A stretch of DNA of 64,000 bases. Source: Tetrapyrgos nigripes. Taxonomy: Eukaryota; Basidiomycota; Agaricomycetes; Agaricales; Campanellaceae. This document shows positions 1 to 12,486 of the stretch, in pieces. Location of the stretch: NCBI GenBank assembly GCA_013368315.1, contig JAACJM010000052.1, forward strand, positions 403,475 to 467,474, in the 5' to 3' direction. The translations under genes and the position numbers were made by a program. Under the pieces are notes generated by a model. That model did no database searches. It worked only from the letters and a program-made list of their open reading frames with translations, and was not told the origin of the DNA. Each line of letters starts with the position of its first letter. Positions within the stretch are counted from its first letter, which is position 1.

Positions 1-576
1 GTCCCAAGCGGCGCTGGTATGTGCAGGACAAACTTCTTTCAACCGTCTGGGGTGCTTTGATGTCAGCTTCCTCAGGAGGCCGTTAGTCACCTCTTCTGAT
101 CGATGCCTCGACATGGAATTGAGTATCGTAGTACAACACATGAAGTTCCTTGAGCTGGTCCATGATATTCTATGATATTATTATAGTTTTGGCGTTCGCA
201 TTATCGCCAGTGGGATCCAGCGTCTCATTCCCCTCAGTTTCCAGTGATCAACTGTGATCAACCTGAAGATTACTGTGACTATTTTAAACACAGGCTAAGC
301 TTTGCCGTCTCAGCAATGCTTCAAAAGGCTTGGAGCTGAGATCTTCTCCACTCCGTCTGTTTCGTCGTTGAGCAGTTGCATAGTGAATGTCAATCGGTTG
401 CTTCCCGCAGACCCTTTGTTCTCAAAAAACGAGGCGCGCACGTGGGAGTCGGCCGGCCCGCTACTATTACTAAAGCAGCCGTTGTTCCCTTTTAGGAACA
501 TTGTGAAGTAACAATGAGACTATTGAAAGGTACTGTCTTTTGTTCCTTCTTCTTTACCTCTCATCATCCCTCCAAC
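1..576. other. Upstream region of the kinase gene; no gene seen
   Basis: I found no convincing coding exon here. A frame at 302-511 lacks an ATG start and any recognisable motif. The ATG at 514 is followed at once by a GT and a pyrimidine-rich stretch, so the transcript leader of the kinase may begin or be spliced here. Confidence 0.4.
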
Positions 577-2029
577 ATGTTTAGGACAATGACCGACAAG
601 ATTGGGTCGCATTTCCAGGTCCACCAAAAGGACTACCTGAGCCATCTCTCCGACTCTCCTATATCCCCTTCCATCGCCTCGACCCAGTCTTCGTATGTGA
701 CCTCCATTCTACCCCATTATGATCACCGTGGATCCTTCTCCACCGCCAGAACCTCCTTCAGTGAACTGAGCAAACGAGGCGACAGTCTCGACTGCATACT
801 AGAAGGACGGGAAAGGAGTAGGGCGTCATATCGTCTGGACGACTTCATCATCAATAGAACACTAGGAACAGGCAGTTTCGGGAGGGTTCATCTAGGTATG
901 TTCATGCTATCGTATTCGTCTCTTATAGTCATGTCCTTCGCAGTGAGAAGCAAGCATAATCTCCGCTTCTACGCTATCAAAGTCCTCAACAAACAGAGGA
1001 TTGTCCGCTCCAAGCAAGTGGAGCATACAAATAACGAGCAGGCGATGCTCTTTTCCGTCAAACATCCCTTCATCATCAATCTCTGGGGAACTTTCCAAGA
1101 TCACACCAACCTCTACATGGTGATGGACTTTGTTCCCGGCGGTGAACTCTTTACATTGATACGGAGATCTAATGTAAACGTTTGTTGATTCTCGTTACTT
1201 TCGCAACGCACTCACTGTTTCTCTTGCCACAGAAATTCCCTGATCCCGTCGCAAAATTCTATGCCGCTGAGGTAGCATTGGCTCTCAACCACCTACATAG
1301 CCAAGACATCATCTATCGCGACCTGAAGCCCGAAAACATTCTTCTCAACGCTGACGGCCACATCAAAATTGCCGACTTTGGTTTCGCCAAGTCATGCACG
1401 TCTGTAGCATACACCTTGTGCGGCACCCCTGATTATCTTGCACCTGAGGTAAATGTTGCAACTGTGTATGCTCACCGTCTCAGTACTCACCGACGTCATT
1501 ATTCATAGCTTTGTCAACAACTACGGTACAACAAGAGTGTCGACTGGTATGCGCTTGGCGTCCTGGCTTTTGAAATGCTCACCGGACTTCCCCCCTATCA
1601 CCAACCTGATGCAAACCCGGTCGTGTTGTATGAGAAGATCATTGCTGGTCCTACCAATATTCGATGGCCGAGCGTCATCACTGATAATGCGAAAGACATT
1701 ATCATGAAGCTTATGGAGGTAGATCCTTCTAAGCGTTTTGGCAACATGCGTAACGGTTCTGGAGACGTCTTCTCGCACCCTTGGTTTAGAGAAGTTGATT
1801 GGGAGAAGCTTGCGATGAGAGAGATTACTGCGCCGTATCAGCCTACAATAGAGGGTGAAGGTGATGCTAGAGCGTAAGTCTTGACCTTCTCTGTTTCTGG
1901 CTGAGTTGCTCACATCGCTGTCACAGTTTCGACAGGTATCCGGAAGACAACGTTGCAGCCTCTTACGGGCTTCCTGGGCCCGACCCATACGGTTATGAGT
2001 TCCCTGAGTTTACTTATGCTCATAGATAG
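577..2029 (+). CDS. cAMP-dependent protein kinase (PKA) catalytic subunit
   Basis: Serine/threonine kinase of the AGC family, the cytoplasmic and nuclear effector of cAMP signalling. Five exons (577-895, 944-1173, 1233-1448, 1509-1873, 1927-2029) join in frame to 410 residues. The kinase domain starts near residue 89 with the glycine loop GTGSFG. It continues with the VAIK-type lysine in FYAIKVL, the catalytic loop [15 protein letters not shown], and the activation segment [11 protein letters not shown], which holds the phosphorylatable Thr position. The C-terminal AGC tail ends with the FDRYPED motif. The 88-residue N-terminal extension is Ser/Thr-rich, as in fungal PKAs. An ATG at 514 is in frame, and one at 589 is also possible. 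The first intron (896-943, 48 bases) is a multiple of three without a stop. Other AGC kinases are less likely given the tail motif. Confidence 0.9.
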
Positions 2030-2678
2030 TTTTACTCATAACGACTTTCTGCATGACGACTACGTGTACCACACTCAAAAAGGACTCTGGATGGATGTAC
2101 CTGTTGTCTATATACCTATTCTTATTTGAGGCCCCCCAGTGGTTGTCTTTTGTGCCCCCTTGTACATGTACCTTTGTAATTTCTCTATTCTAATTATGTC
2201 GATCATGATGCATGATTGTTGACGTTTACTTTTCAGTCGAGTGCAGTTAATGTAGTTGTTGTACTCTTGACTTCCAGCTTTTTGCTGAATATCATACTCT
2301 GGCGCTTCGCCGAAAACGAAAATCTGAGTCTGCACGAAGTGTACGCCATTACATCGCATGTGTTTACATATTTGGTCGGCAAACAACCAAGTGACACATT
2401 CCAAGAAATGTTTTCTTTCAGGCTCAGCTCAGGTGCAATATCTTTCAACTTTCCCTGTCTTCAACAAACTGCTCTATTCCTCTCCAGAAACATCCTTGTC
2501 CAGAGAGCTTGCAAAACGGTCCAGGAGCTGGCGAGATTGCTGGCTTTTACGTCGCGGCGGTGCCTCTGAGTCTCTGACTTTATGAACGAGGAAGCTCAGC
2601 CGTGTACGGAGGAAGGCTATCGAATTCGTCTGACCACGGCCACGACCTCAAAGTTGGATTACCTGGGATTTACCTCGG
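2030..2678. other. Intergenic region between PKA and SWR1
   Basis: This 650-base stretch is the 3' flank of the kinase and the promoter of SWR1. The frames that cross it (for example 2216-2569) start without a credible context and show no motif. I see no RNA gene or repeat. Confidence 0.5.
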
Positions 2679-5600
2679 ATGTCTTCTCGTAGGACGAGAA
2701 CAGGATCGACCACCACGCATGTCAACCAAGGGGAGTCTGAGAAGCATGATGGCGGTGGAAGCTCTGAAAGTCTAGGAGGAAAAACGGAGGCTGTATCGAG
2801 CAAGCAGATGAACAAGAGGAAGGAAATGACGCTGGTCAAAAAGCAGTCGGACTTGGAGTCGGTTTATCAGGAGCATGACACTTTGGTATGTTGCAATTTC
2901 ATTTTTGTGCACACTGGCCTTCTGACATGAGCTTGGCAGGTCAGAGAGATGTTTCATATGGAGCACTTTCGTTCAATGCTTGGTTATGATCCCGAGGTGA
3001 GTGCCTTTCTGTGGCCGACTTGACCCACGACTAAACCACGTCGGCCTCTTCAAATTCCAGGAAGCAAAAAAGGACGATTCTGCTGTTTTTCTCAATGTGT
3101 GTCTGATTTTTTCTACACATTACGCGCTGTACTGATTGGTATTTACAGTACAGAGCAATGAGCTACGATTTATTGGACAAAACAGCCAGCATGTCGACTT
3201 CTGTAGCCGGTCCATCTCGGAGAACCAGGGGTGCACAATCCGAAAGATTGCAACTAATTAATCCTTCCCTCTCTGCACCCTTACCCTCCTCATCGCCAAT
3301 AAAACCATCCGCGAAAGAGAAACGGAAATGGAAGGACAACTCTACGGTGTGGGATATCCTTGCCGATGCAAAGACGAAGAATAAAGGGAAGGAGAAGGAA
3401 GATATCAGCACGGAGTGCAGTACCACTCATAGTAGTGGTGACGCCAACGTAGAATCCATATCTGTCGGTCTTCAAGCGGGCAGGGCTAAACGTCGTCGAC
3501 CGAATGATCGTGACTCATTCGCAATTTCTCGCCGTGCCTCTGAAACATCATTCTCATCTTACAGTGGTATCCGAAGTACACCTCCTGCTCCACCCATAAT
3601 CCTTTCACCTCGCAAGAAACGGCGGAAAACACATGATGGTCACTCAAAGCCTTCCAATAATATTCATGATCCTGGCGGTCCGCCAGATAAAAGACCTGCA
3701 GCTCCTCCTCAAAATGATCGAGCGTCCCGTCGTAATACGAGTCGCTCTGTGATTTCAGTCTGTCTTTTTCCAGTCCTTAGCATAATTTTTTACTGATGAT
3801 TAGTTTTTCTTTAAGATTTCAGATTCTACGTCAAACCGAAAACCTGTGACTCCGTCTTCATCATCTAATATACGGCGAATCAAGCTAATAGTCCGTCGAC
3901 CACCGCCTCTTTATTCCAGTCCCCGTCAAAAACCTCCACCCTTTCAATACAATGGTTCCCTCACCAATTTCTTGGAATCCTACAATAGTCTTGAAGACCA
4001 GGAGGCGGATGAGGTTTTGCAAACCGAAATCCTTACCAAGGCTTCACTTCTAGAGAAAGCATCTCGGCTTCGTAAAGAAGGGCGTTTCTTTCCTGATGCC
4101 GAGTCTCTTGCCGCCGAGGTCACAGCAATGTCCTCCCCCGATAAATTACTTCAGAGGAGCACCAAGGATGCATGGGATCATTGCATCGAAGACGTCCTGA
4201 GGTACAAAAGGCAATCTCCATCAGGCCCTGAAATTGCTGCTCAAATCGCCTCAAAAATACAAGTATATTGGGAAGGTCAAGCTGCGAGGCAAGAGAAGTG
4301 GAAAGCACAGGAAGAGAAGCGTCTGCGGGCGTTGGCCAAAGCTACGATCAAGATGGTGACGACTGAGTGGAAGAAAGCAGTTTTTGTATGTCTTCATATT
4401 TTTTTTTCTCGCCAGTCAGTAATGATACTCATGCGTTCTACAGCATCTCCGCGAACAGGAGCGACTGAGGAGAGAAGAGGAAGAAAAGCGACGTGGACAT
4501 GAACACCTAGATGCTATACTGAATCGTTCGGGCCATATCCTGGAAACTCAGCATATCGATCTGTCTAAGAATGATAGATCCCGTTCACTTAGTCGTGCCA
4601 GTAGCACTTCAACCGACTGGAATCATGAGAGCGATGATGACCAGTCTGCCAGCAGCGATGACTCGGACGCCGATGACGGTCAGGATGACAACGAACGAGA
4701 TGGGTCTACAGAGGATGGAATGGAAGCCGAGGATAAAGAGGTGCCTGCATTCACAAGTATGATGCTACCTGATTCTGAGGCTGAGGCTGAGGCTGAGGCT
4801 TCGGAGACTGCCGACGACTTTGGCCCTTCGTTGAATTCAATAGAGCCTACCAGTCCTCATTCTACCCCAGGCCCCCTTTTTGTGGAATCCGACACGATAT
4901 TGGACTTTCCCGATTCTTCGAGTCAACTACCTAATTCACCGTCCAGCGAGATTGCGGAATTGGCCGTCGAAGAGTTTTTATCGGTCAAGGACGACTCTCG
5001 CAGTCATAGCCCCAGCTCGTTTGACGTGTCAACTCCCAACGACAATGATAACCACGTCGCAGTGGAACATTTGGAAGACGCCTCCCGTAATGAATCTTCG
5101 ATACTGGACATCAGTGCCGTGGCCATCTTAGGGACCGGCAAACCAGACGTATTGACTATGGACGGCGAGAGCATGGCTGTTGATGTCGATGCGCTGGAAC
5201 AGCCCTCTGACCAGCTTACAGTCTTAGCTCTGAAACCTCGTTTTGACGGCGTCGATTTGGCTGAAGGAGAGAATGGCAACGATGATCGCATGGCATTGGA
5301 CGGAAATTCGCCTTCACGGGCTGATACACCCCAGCCCTATGATGGTACACTTCTGGACTCAAACGTGGATGGCCCAACACTAGACCAGGAGGATTCAGCT
5401 GAACCTGCTGACGATTCTGCTGAAATTCCAGAATATCTCAAGCCTTATTTAGTTGCGCCTGTGCAATGGGATCCAAACACCAAAATGTCACCACCTCTTC
5501 TTCTTCGTGGAGTCCTTCGACCTTATCAGTTTTCTGGGCTGGAGTGGCTTGCCAGTCTTCATTCAAATAACCTCAATGGTATCTTGGCAGACGAAATGGG

Positions 5601-8373
5601 TCTCGGGTAAGTTGGTTGACTGTCGGCGTTACCTCATGGACTGACATTTTTCGCGAGCAGGAAAACAATTCAGACCATTTCTCTTCTAGCCCATTTGGCT
5701 TGTGATAGAGGGATATGGGGTCCTCATCTCATCATTGTTCCGACCAGTGTACTTCTGAACTGGGAGATGGAGTTCAAAAAATTTCTTCCCGGTTTCAAAA
5801 TCCTGAGCTACCACGGCAACACCAAACGCCGGAAAGAGCTACGTCAGGGTTGGAACGACAAGTTACATTTCAACGTCTGTATCACTTCATATACCCTCGC
5901 CAGTCGTGATGCCCACATCTTCAAACGCAAACCCTGGTATTACATGATCTTGGACGAAGCACACATGATAAAGAACTTCAAATCCCAGCGATGGAATATT
6001 CTGCTCATGTTTCGGTCGTTTCGCAGACTGTTGTTGACCGGAACGCCACTGCAGAATAACTTGACGGAGTTATGGGCGTTGCTACAGTTCTTGATGTCTG
6101 GGACACATTTTGCAAATCTCAAAGAGTTTGGAGACTGGTTTTCAAGTGAGATTTTTATTTATTTATTTTTATTTAAAAATCTGGATAGCGCGCTAATCAT
6201 ACTCTTCTCAGATCCCTTGGAAAAGGCCATAGAAATGGGGAATATTCTGGATGATGAGACAATGCAGCGAGTTTCCAAACTGCATACTGTGCTTCGTCCT
6301 TATCTTCTTCGTCGCCTGAAGCGCGATGTAGAAAAGGAACTCCCCAGCAAATATGAACACCTGGTTCTATGCCCTCTTTCCAAACGACAGCGATTCCTAT
6401 ACGACGAATTCATGTCTAGAGCCCAGACTCAAGACGCACTCCAATCTGGTGTGTATCAGAAAATTGCCAACATCCTCATGCAGCTACGAAAAGTGTGCAA
6501 TCATCCAGACTTGTTCGAAGTCAGGCCCATCGTTACATCGTTTGCCGTGCAGAGATCTGCAGTAGCGGATTTCGAGATCAAGGAGTTGCTGATAAGACGC
6601 AGATTGTTATACGAGGATGACCACGATAAGATCAACCTCGGTGTGCTCGGGCTGTCGTTTGTTGATCGGCAGCAGAATTCGTTGCTGACTGCCCTGGAAA
6701 CGCGGAGGCTGGATGCAACACCGCAAATCCTTGCAAAGAGTCTCGCCGATGACCCCGGCCCGCAACCTCCCAAGGATACGAGGACCATCAAAGGGTTTAA
6801 GGAGTACAGTGCCTGGCAGAAACGCGCAAAGGCTGTTGCGCAGTGGACCCATCTTGGTTATCTTAACAGTCTGAGATGTGGATCCGTCAACACCCCGATA
6901 TACAGCTCCGAAACAATTTCGTGCGTGCGTCGATTGTACGAGCCCATCATCCCCACTAGCACTCTCCAAAACGATTCTAGGACATGGGCACTTCGATATA
7001 TGGACACCGTGACAAAAGTACACGATGCAGTTTTGTCTTACGACGAGAGGGCGGCGAGTACAAGTGATCTCATCGAAAAATTTGCCTTTGCTACACCTGC
7101 CGTCGTCGCATTGGATCTCCCGAAGATTGTGACTGTTGGTAAATCCGAAGAGCTCGAGCAGAGTATTCGTGCCCTTCCCGATGCCTTTGGCGCTTCTCTA
7201 CATCATTCTGCAATCAAGCTTCAAATTGCTTTTCCAGATCCCTCACTTCTCCAGTACGACTGCGGTAAGCTGCAGATGTTGTCTGAACTACTCAGGGAGA
7301 AGAAACTTGGGGGACACCGGGTGTTGATCTTCACGCAGATGACACGGATACTGGATATACTGGAGATTTTTCTTAATTTCCATGGGTGGCTTTATCTGAG
7401 GTTGGATGGCGCGACGAAGATTGAAGATAGGCAGTATATCACAGAACTCTTCAACAAGGACGACAGAATTTTCTGTTTCATCTCGAGCTCACGGAGTGGA
7501 GGCGTTGGTATTAAGTAAGTTGTCCTATACTTTCTGCTATGCTTCATTACTAACTGTTGGCCCCATAGTCTTACTGGTGCAGACACTGTTATCTTCTACG
7601 ATAGCGATTTCAACCCGCAGATGGATCGACAGTGCGAAGACAGGTCAGTACAACCCCATCTGCAGTCTATGTGCTCAAGGCTAATAATCATTCTTCTTCG
7701 CAGAGCCCATCGAATTGGTCAAATCCGCGACGTCCACATCTACCGATTCGTCTCCAAACACACCGTCGAAGAAGCTATGCTCCGTAAAGCAAACCAGAAA
7801 AGATCATTAGACGACCTCGTCATCCAGAAAGGAGAGTTTGACTGGAGGACTCTGCTGGGTGCGAGTGACAACGAGAACGAAGACAACGACAGCGATGGAG
7901 CAGAAATTACCTCTAAAACTACTTTTGTCGGCAATGGTAGTAGCAGTGGAAGGGCATTGTTAACCAAGGCTCTGGAAGAATTCGAAGACGCTGAAGATAC
8001 GAATGCTGCTAGAGTTGCGGAACAGGAGGAAGGAGATTTGGTTGGTGCGGATGAGGCGGACTTTGGTGGTGGTGCTGATGAGAGAGAAAAGGAGAAGGAG
8101 AAGGAGAAGGAGAAGGAAGACCTGTCGAGACGAACGTCCATGGTATCGATGACGAATTTGGGTTCTACTGGGGATGGGGAAGATGATCCAATGGGAGAGC
8201 CGGGAATTGCAGGCGATGTTATGGATATGCAAGACTTAGCTGCCGATTACGGTGAAGGCGAGCTCGATGAGGCTGAGGAAGGAGATGAAGAGGAAGGAGG
8301 CACAGTGGTTGAATACATGCTTGCGTTCATCCAGTCCGATGCCGAGTTTTTTGAGAATTGGAGTGTCCGGTGA
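2679..8373 (+). CDS. SWR1: SWR1 chromatin-remodelling ATPase
   Basis: Catalytic subunit of the nuclear SWR1 complex, which exchanges H2A-H2B for H2A.Z-H2B. Ten exons, with introns at 2886-2939, 2997-3060, 3097-3148, 3762-3822, 4386-4443, 5607-5660, 6146-6211, 7515-7568 and 7644-7703, sum to exactly 1723 codons plus stop. The order fits the family: a disordered N-terminus, an HSA-type helix (around [14 protein letters not shown]), and an acidic Ser/Glu region with an EAEAEAEA run. Then come the SNF2 lobe with Walker A (ADEMGLGKT, split by intron 6), the LDEAHMIKN box and [10 protein letters not shown], the long SWR1/INO80-type insertion, and lobe 2 (SGGVGINLTGADTV, DRAHRIGQ). An acidic tail with a KE repeat closes it. 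The length is somewhat above yeast Swr1. INO80 is less likely, because the HSA and helicase wording is SWR1-like. Confidence 0.93.
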
Positions 8374-8675
8374 TTGGATACTTTGCAGTCCTTGTAGTTT
8401 TTATCTTGATACATCCGATATTTATTTGTTGTATCTCTTTGCGTGTATGTACTTCTTGACAATTTGGGCTATCGTAGTATGCATATACCTACTTACATCC
8501 CTATAGGTTCTTGTAATGTCTCACCACTCATTCCTAGCTCAGTAGCCCGAGTGAGATAAGATATTGTGTTTGATCAAGTCTTTCAGTGTGTAGATGACTT
8601 GAGAAGTGCATTATGGCCATGAAAACATTTCAGCAGAATGTTTAAGGATATCAAGTGCTTCTCGAGTGGGACGTC

Positions 8676-9732
8676 TCAACTGGAAAGTTTTTGTGTCCCC
8701 GCCTTGTACTTCATCTCTTCGGCATATTCTTCGGGAGCTGAGAGCAACCGAAGGACAATCTTCTCCTTCCAAGTCAAAACAAGCATGTGCAAATGCTCCA
8801 CCTTGGAAACAGAAACATCAGTATCGGTTGAGAAAAAGCAACGAAGATGAACACACTCTCAACAATCTGCACATCCAAATCTTGACTGTTGAAGGGCTCT
8901 AGAATGCCAGAGAACACCTTCAAGGACATCAAATTTATCTCGTCTGATATCCAGATGGACACTGAGTCCCGACCAATTTGCAGTGGAAATGGTTGTTTGA
9001 ATTCGAAAGCGTACGCAACATTGTGAGGCGCGTTCACAATTTGTTTTTGTGTCGCAAGCCTGCGACACGACTTGTGCGCTTCCTTATGCATGGTTCCAGT
9101 TTTAACCAGTTCATCTCCCCAGGCAGAAAATCTCTTTTCTAAGGCAAACCCCCAGTTTGTGATCTCCCAAGGAAGACCATCACGTCTGACGAGGTCGACA
9201 CCTTCTGGAAATGATATGGGGTCGTTGGATGGGCAAACACGGAAACGTACATCCCCGGCAAAGCTTGGCGCTTTTGGTTGTGGAGAATGGTAGTAGAAGA
9301 ATCCTTTTGTGTTGTCGGGAAACGGTTGATGCTCTCCGTATACGATTCCCCAATTGATACGATCGCACAAGGCCGTGTTTTGGTATTTCATACGAAAGTT
9401 GGTCTGGCCGGAGAGGTCGAGGTAATCATCGGAAGTGAGTGTGCTAGGAGTGACGGAAGAGATGTTGGGTCGTGAACGGTCCTATTGAAAGTGCTGTAAA
9501 CTGTGTATGCTGAAGAGGAAAAAAGAGACACACACTCAAAAGCGTTAGCGACACGGAGAACTCTCTTCTGAGAGAGCAAGCCAAATAATCCTGAGTACGA
9601 TGCCTTGAGAAAGGTTGATTTCTGAGCATTATTAGGAATCGAGGAAGATGACGATGACGCGACGGACGCGACGAACTTTTTCTCTCTTCCATCACACGCA
9701 CATGGCCGCCCAACAACCCGCTCATTACCGGC
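8676..9732 (-). CDS. Conserved hypothetical protein, 5' end open
   Basis: Three exons read in frame on the minus strand (9532-9732, 8855-9481, 8676-8801), with introns of 50 and 53 bases at 9482-9531 and 8802-8854. The middle exon is the longest and carries motifs such as INWGIVYGEHQPF, GFFYYHSP and AGDVRFRVCPSNDP. I believe this pattern recurs in hypothetical proteins of mushrooms, but I know no function. The last exon ends KAGTQKLSS then stop at 8676-8678. No ATG is visible in the first exon, whose frame is closed by a stop at 9733-9735, so a further upstream exon is likely. There is no signal peptide or membrane segment in the part I can read. The gene is convergent with SWR1, about 300 bases away. 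Confidence 0.6.
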
Positions 9733-10031
9733 TCAGATGGATATCGCACCGTGAAAAGATCAACGTTCAGCTAACAGGAGACTAAAATCCATGGAGAAGC
9801 TTGATTCGTCGGCACCTTATGAAGCATGGAACTATGTGGATGCTAGTTTGGCTTATGGTCGCATTGTCATCATTCATGACCAGCTGGGACGAAAACCAGA
9901 TTTGTTTTGGATCATTCTCGGTGCGGTAGGTTCTGTGACCGTGCAAAGCTTGCACTGAGGAGAAGCAGGGGTATTAGTCAGGCCAAAAATGCATTCTCGA
10001 TCCGTAGACAGCTACTGCCTTGGCGGACGCC
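9733..10031. other. Spacer before the secreted-protein duplication
   Basis: About 300 bases between the hypothetical gene and the left edge of the tandem duplication. It may hold the missing first exon and promoter of the minus-strand hypothetical gene. Nothing else is recognised. Confidence 0.35.
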
Positions 10032-12284
10032 AGCGCTACCTGGGATGATGGCGTAAATTGAGCAAGAAACTTGAAGCTCAGCTGAAGGTGCCTGCAGTAA
10101 AACGATGCGCCATTACATGCATTAAGTACAGCTCATTACACTCTTGTACCGCTGACTTCATCCAAAATATAACATATAAGCACTCTTGAACTGCTTAACA
10201 CTACAATCCCTGATAATCAACCCAGCCTCAATACTAATACCATCGTAGCATCCTCTAACATTGGACTAATCAGGACAGATCTGCAATTGCAAGTTGTAGC
10301 CCGTCGAAACAGTTGGCTCTGTGAAGCATTTCATCCATTAGTAATCCGTACGAACATCCAGGATAGATTAGAGACAGGAAAAAAAAAAAAACAATATACT
10401 CACTATTATCACCACCAAACTGAATCAATACCTTTTCCGGTCCAGGAATGACCATATCAGCAAAACTGTCTCCACCGTCGATATCAATCCTCACGCTGGC
10501 TGGAAGAGCGTCAGGGACGGGTGTAGAGATGTCGTCTGTACCATTGACGGTTTGGGTGACACCGCTGGCGTCGGTAACAGTGATTGCCAGAGGGAGGTTA
10601 GGTCGACATTCGCTGTTGAAGGCAGAGATGACACGGTTTTGGAAGGTAAGTGGGGTAAAGTCCTGAGGAGAAAAAAGTAGTGAGATTAATGTAAGTATAT
10701 GCTTGAAGGAATACTTCGGCTCCTCCACTCACCCTTTTCCGTGTAGAAGGTGTGTTATCCCAAGTCTGCGAGATAGTGTGAATCCAGAACACGCCCATTT
10801 CAAAGTTGTTTTCCGTGTAATGGACGATCAGAGGCTGGACGGTGTCGTTACACTTGTATCGGACGTTTGAAGAGTCGTCTCCAGCAATCCTGTGTAGGTA
10901 GATAGATACAAAGGAAAAAAAGTTCATGATCAAATCCTGATCCAACCAACACCGTCAACGTCAACTCACCTGTATCCAACCTCCGAGGCAGAGAATGAAC
11001 CGCAAATATCAGCTCCGCCTTCATCGTCTTCCAGACCTCTCCACTTGCCATTTTCACAGTCGTCGTCAGAGCAGGTTTCAAAGCCATTGCTGCTCTGGAA
11101 GAGCATATCATACGAGAATATCAGTAGGAGTCCACAGAATATACAGAGAAACAGATAGAGAGACATACATCTGGCCTGGCAATATCGTACTCGGTGAAGA
11201 AAAAATCCGAGTCTGCTTGCCTTCGAGATGGACGAGCAGTGGCAGACCCAGTGGCAGCGAGTCCTGCGAGTGTTAGGGAGACCAAGGTGAGGAGGTTCTT
11301 CGTCATGGCTCAGTAGTGACTAGTGACTAGTACTCTCCAAGACACCAGGGATGTCGATGAGGCTGGAGGATGTTGAAGCGAATTTGCTGGCAAAGCTTGA
11401 CTTTTATACATGCGCGGCCGGGGACTAAGATCAGCTAAAATCAGAATGCGATGTGAGAGTCTGTATTGAGTCTGTATGCACAGATTCTGGCTGAACTGTG
11501 CTGGGCTGCTAGCCGACGCAGATCAGCACGCATCCGTCGACAGCGGTCCCGTCACTACGGGAGGTCAGGGAGTAAAATAAATGGTATAACTTGGAAACTG
11601 ACGTCGACATGGTACACGTCGCATTGGTGAATTTATTGCGCTCAAGTTCAAGTTGGAATCTATGGTCACGGTTAGTAAAGCTGAATCCAATGAGAAAGAA
11701 GAGAAATATCTTGTCGGATGAGCACGTTCGAGACGCTAAAGACGGTAACGACAGAAGCACTAGACAAGACCACCTGTAAGTATTCCAAGGACACATTCTT
11801 CGGGCAAATGTAACCTGGGGACCAATCACTCGGGCTATGGCAATTGTAAGACGAATAGATTGTACACATGCACGCACTGCGGCCGTGTAAACTATCCAAG
11901 CGCAGCGCGCCTGAGCGCTCCCATGGGCTCCGGTCCACCTACGCAAATGATTCAACAAGATCACGAAGCTGAAACGAGAAGGAGAAGACGCGATAAGCTG
12001 CGATACACGTAGTAGAATAGAAGACGAATAGAGTTGTTGGCATTGCGACTTCTCCAGCCCATGGATCCAGTGCAAACGGTGTCAAGTCTGGGTTCAACGT
12101 CAATGTGAAGTTGATAGGCCCAAATATAGAGCTATCGCCCTGCTCGGGTACAACGACGCTGGCGGAACTATTAATGCAGTTGTACAAATAGAAGTGACTT
12201 GTTCGGTCGGATTCCGATTCTCCCTGTACTTCGCGTACAACGGAGTACAGATATAGAGATTGTGGATTGGCAGAGACGGCAGAG
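10032..12284. repeat. Tandem segmental duplication, unit A
   Basis: This unit repeats in unit B (12285 to about 14256). Matching stretches include the left edge (TGGGATGATGG at about 10041 and 12292), the whole secreted-protein gene with its introns, its upstream region, and a stretch near 11940-12048 that recurs near 14140-14256. Unit A alone also contains the glycosidase scrap at 12040-12285. The copies are close in exons and drift in the spacers, so this is an old direct duplication, not a recent one. Confidence 0.8.
10266..11306 (-). CDS. Secreted protein of unknown family, copy A
   Basis: Five exons (11169-11306, 10970-11094, 10733-10889, 10404-10662, 10266-10318) join to exactly 243 residues. 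The ATG at 11306 opens a signal peptide (MTKNLLTLVSLTLAGLAATG). A basic ARPSRRQ stretch follows that could be a maturation site. The mature part has several cysteines (ETCSDDDC, ADICGS, YKCND, SECRP, QICPD) that could pair, and an N-glycosylation sequon in VNGTDD. I recognise no domain. Introns are 70-85 bases, longer than in neighbouring genes. Copy B at 12487-13525 has the same structure. A secreted effector or cell-wall protein is possible, but that is inference. Confidence 0.75.
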
Positions 12285-12486
12285 GGCAGCCTGGGATGAT
12301 GGTAAATTGACCAAGCTCAACTGAAAGTGCCTGCCGCAAAACATTGCGCCATTACGTCCAATATATAACATATATAGATAGATACCAGCACTCTTGAACT
12401 ACTTCACACTACAATCCCTGACAACCAACGCAGCAATACTAATACCATCGTAGCGTCCGCTAACAATGGACTCCACTAGTCACAAA
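11307..12486. other. Spacer between the two secreted-protein genes
   Basis: This holds the promoter of copy A, the glycosidase scrap (12040-12285), and the 3' flank of copy B. Short frames on either strand (for example near 11509-12075) are interrupted and are partly mirrored in unit B, so I read them as decayed sequence. Confidence 0.5.
12040..12285 (-). pseudogene. Fragment of a GH106-like glycosidase gene
   Basis: Read on the minus strand, this stretch matches part of the largest exon of the intact GH106-like gene at about 34488-34700. Shared wording includes the INFTLTLNP core and the ALDPWAGEV motif (intact gene: IDFTLTLNPG and ALDPWTGEV). The DNA around QGESE and RTSHFY is also alike. 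The fragment has no start or splice context of its own and is interrupted. It lies upstream of copy A of the secreted gene and is missing from unit B. Confidence 0.75.

Noticed and set aside
2216..2569. Open frame between PKA and SWR1
   Set aside because: No family resemblance, and overlapped by equally long frames on the other strand; typical chance frame.
7740..8141. Ser-rich antisense frame in the SWR1 tail
   Set aside because: Mirror of the acidic Glu/Lys repeats of SWR1.
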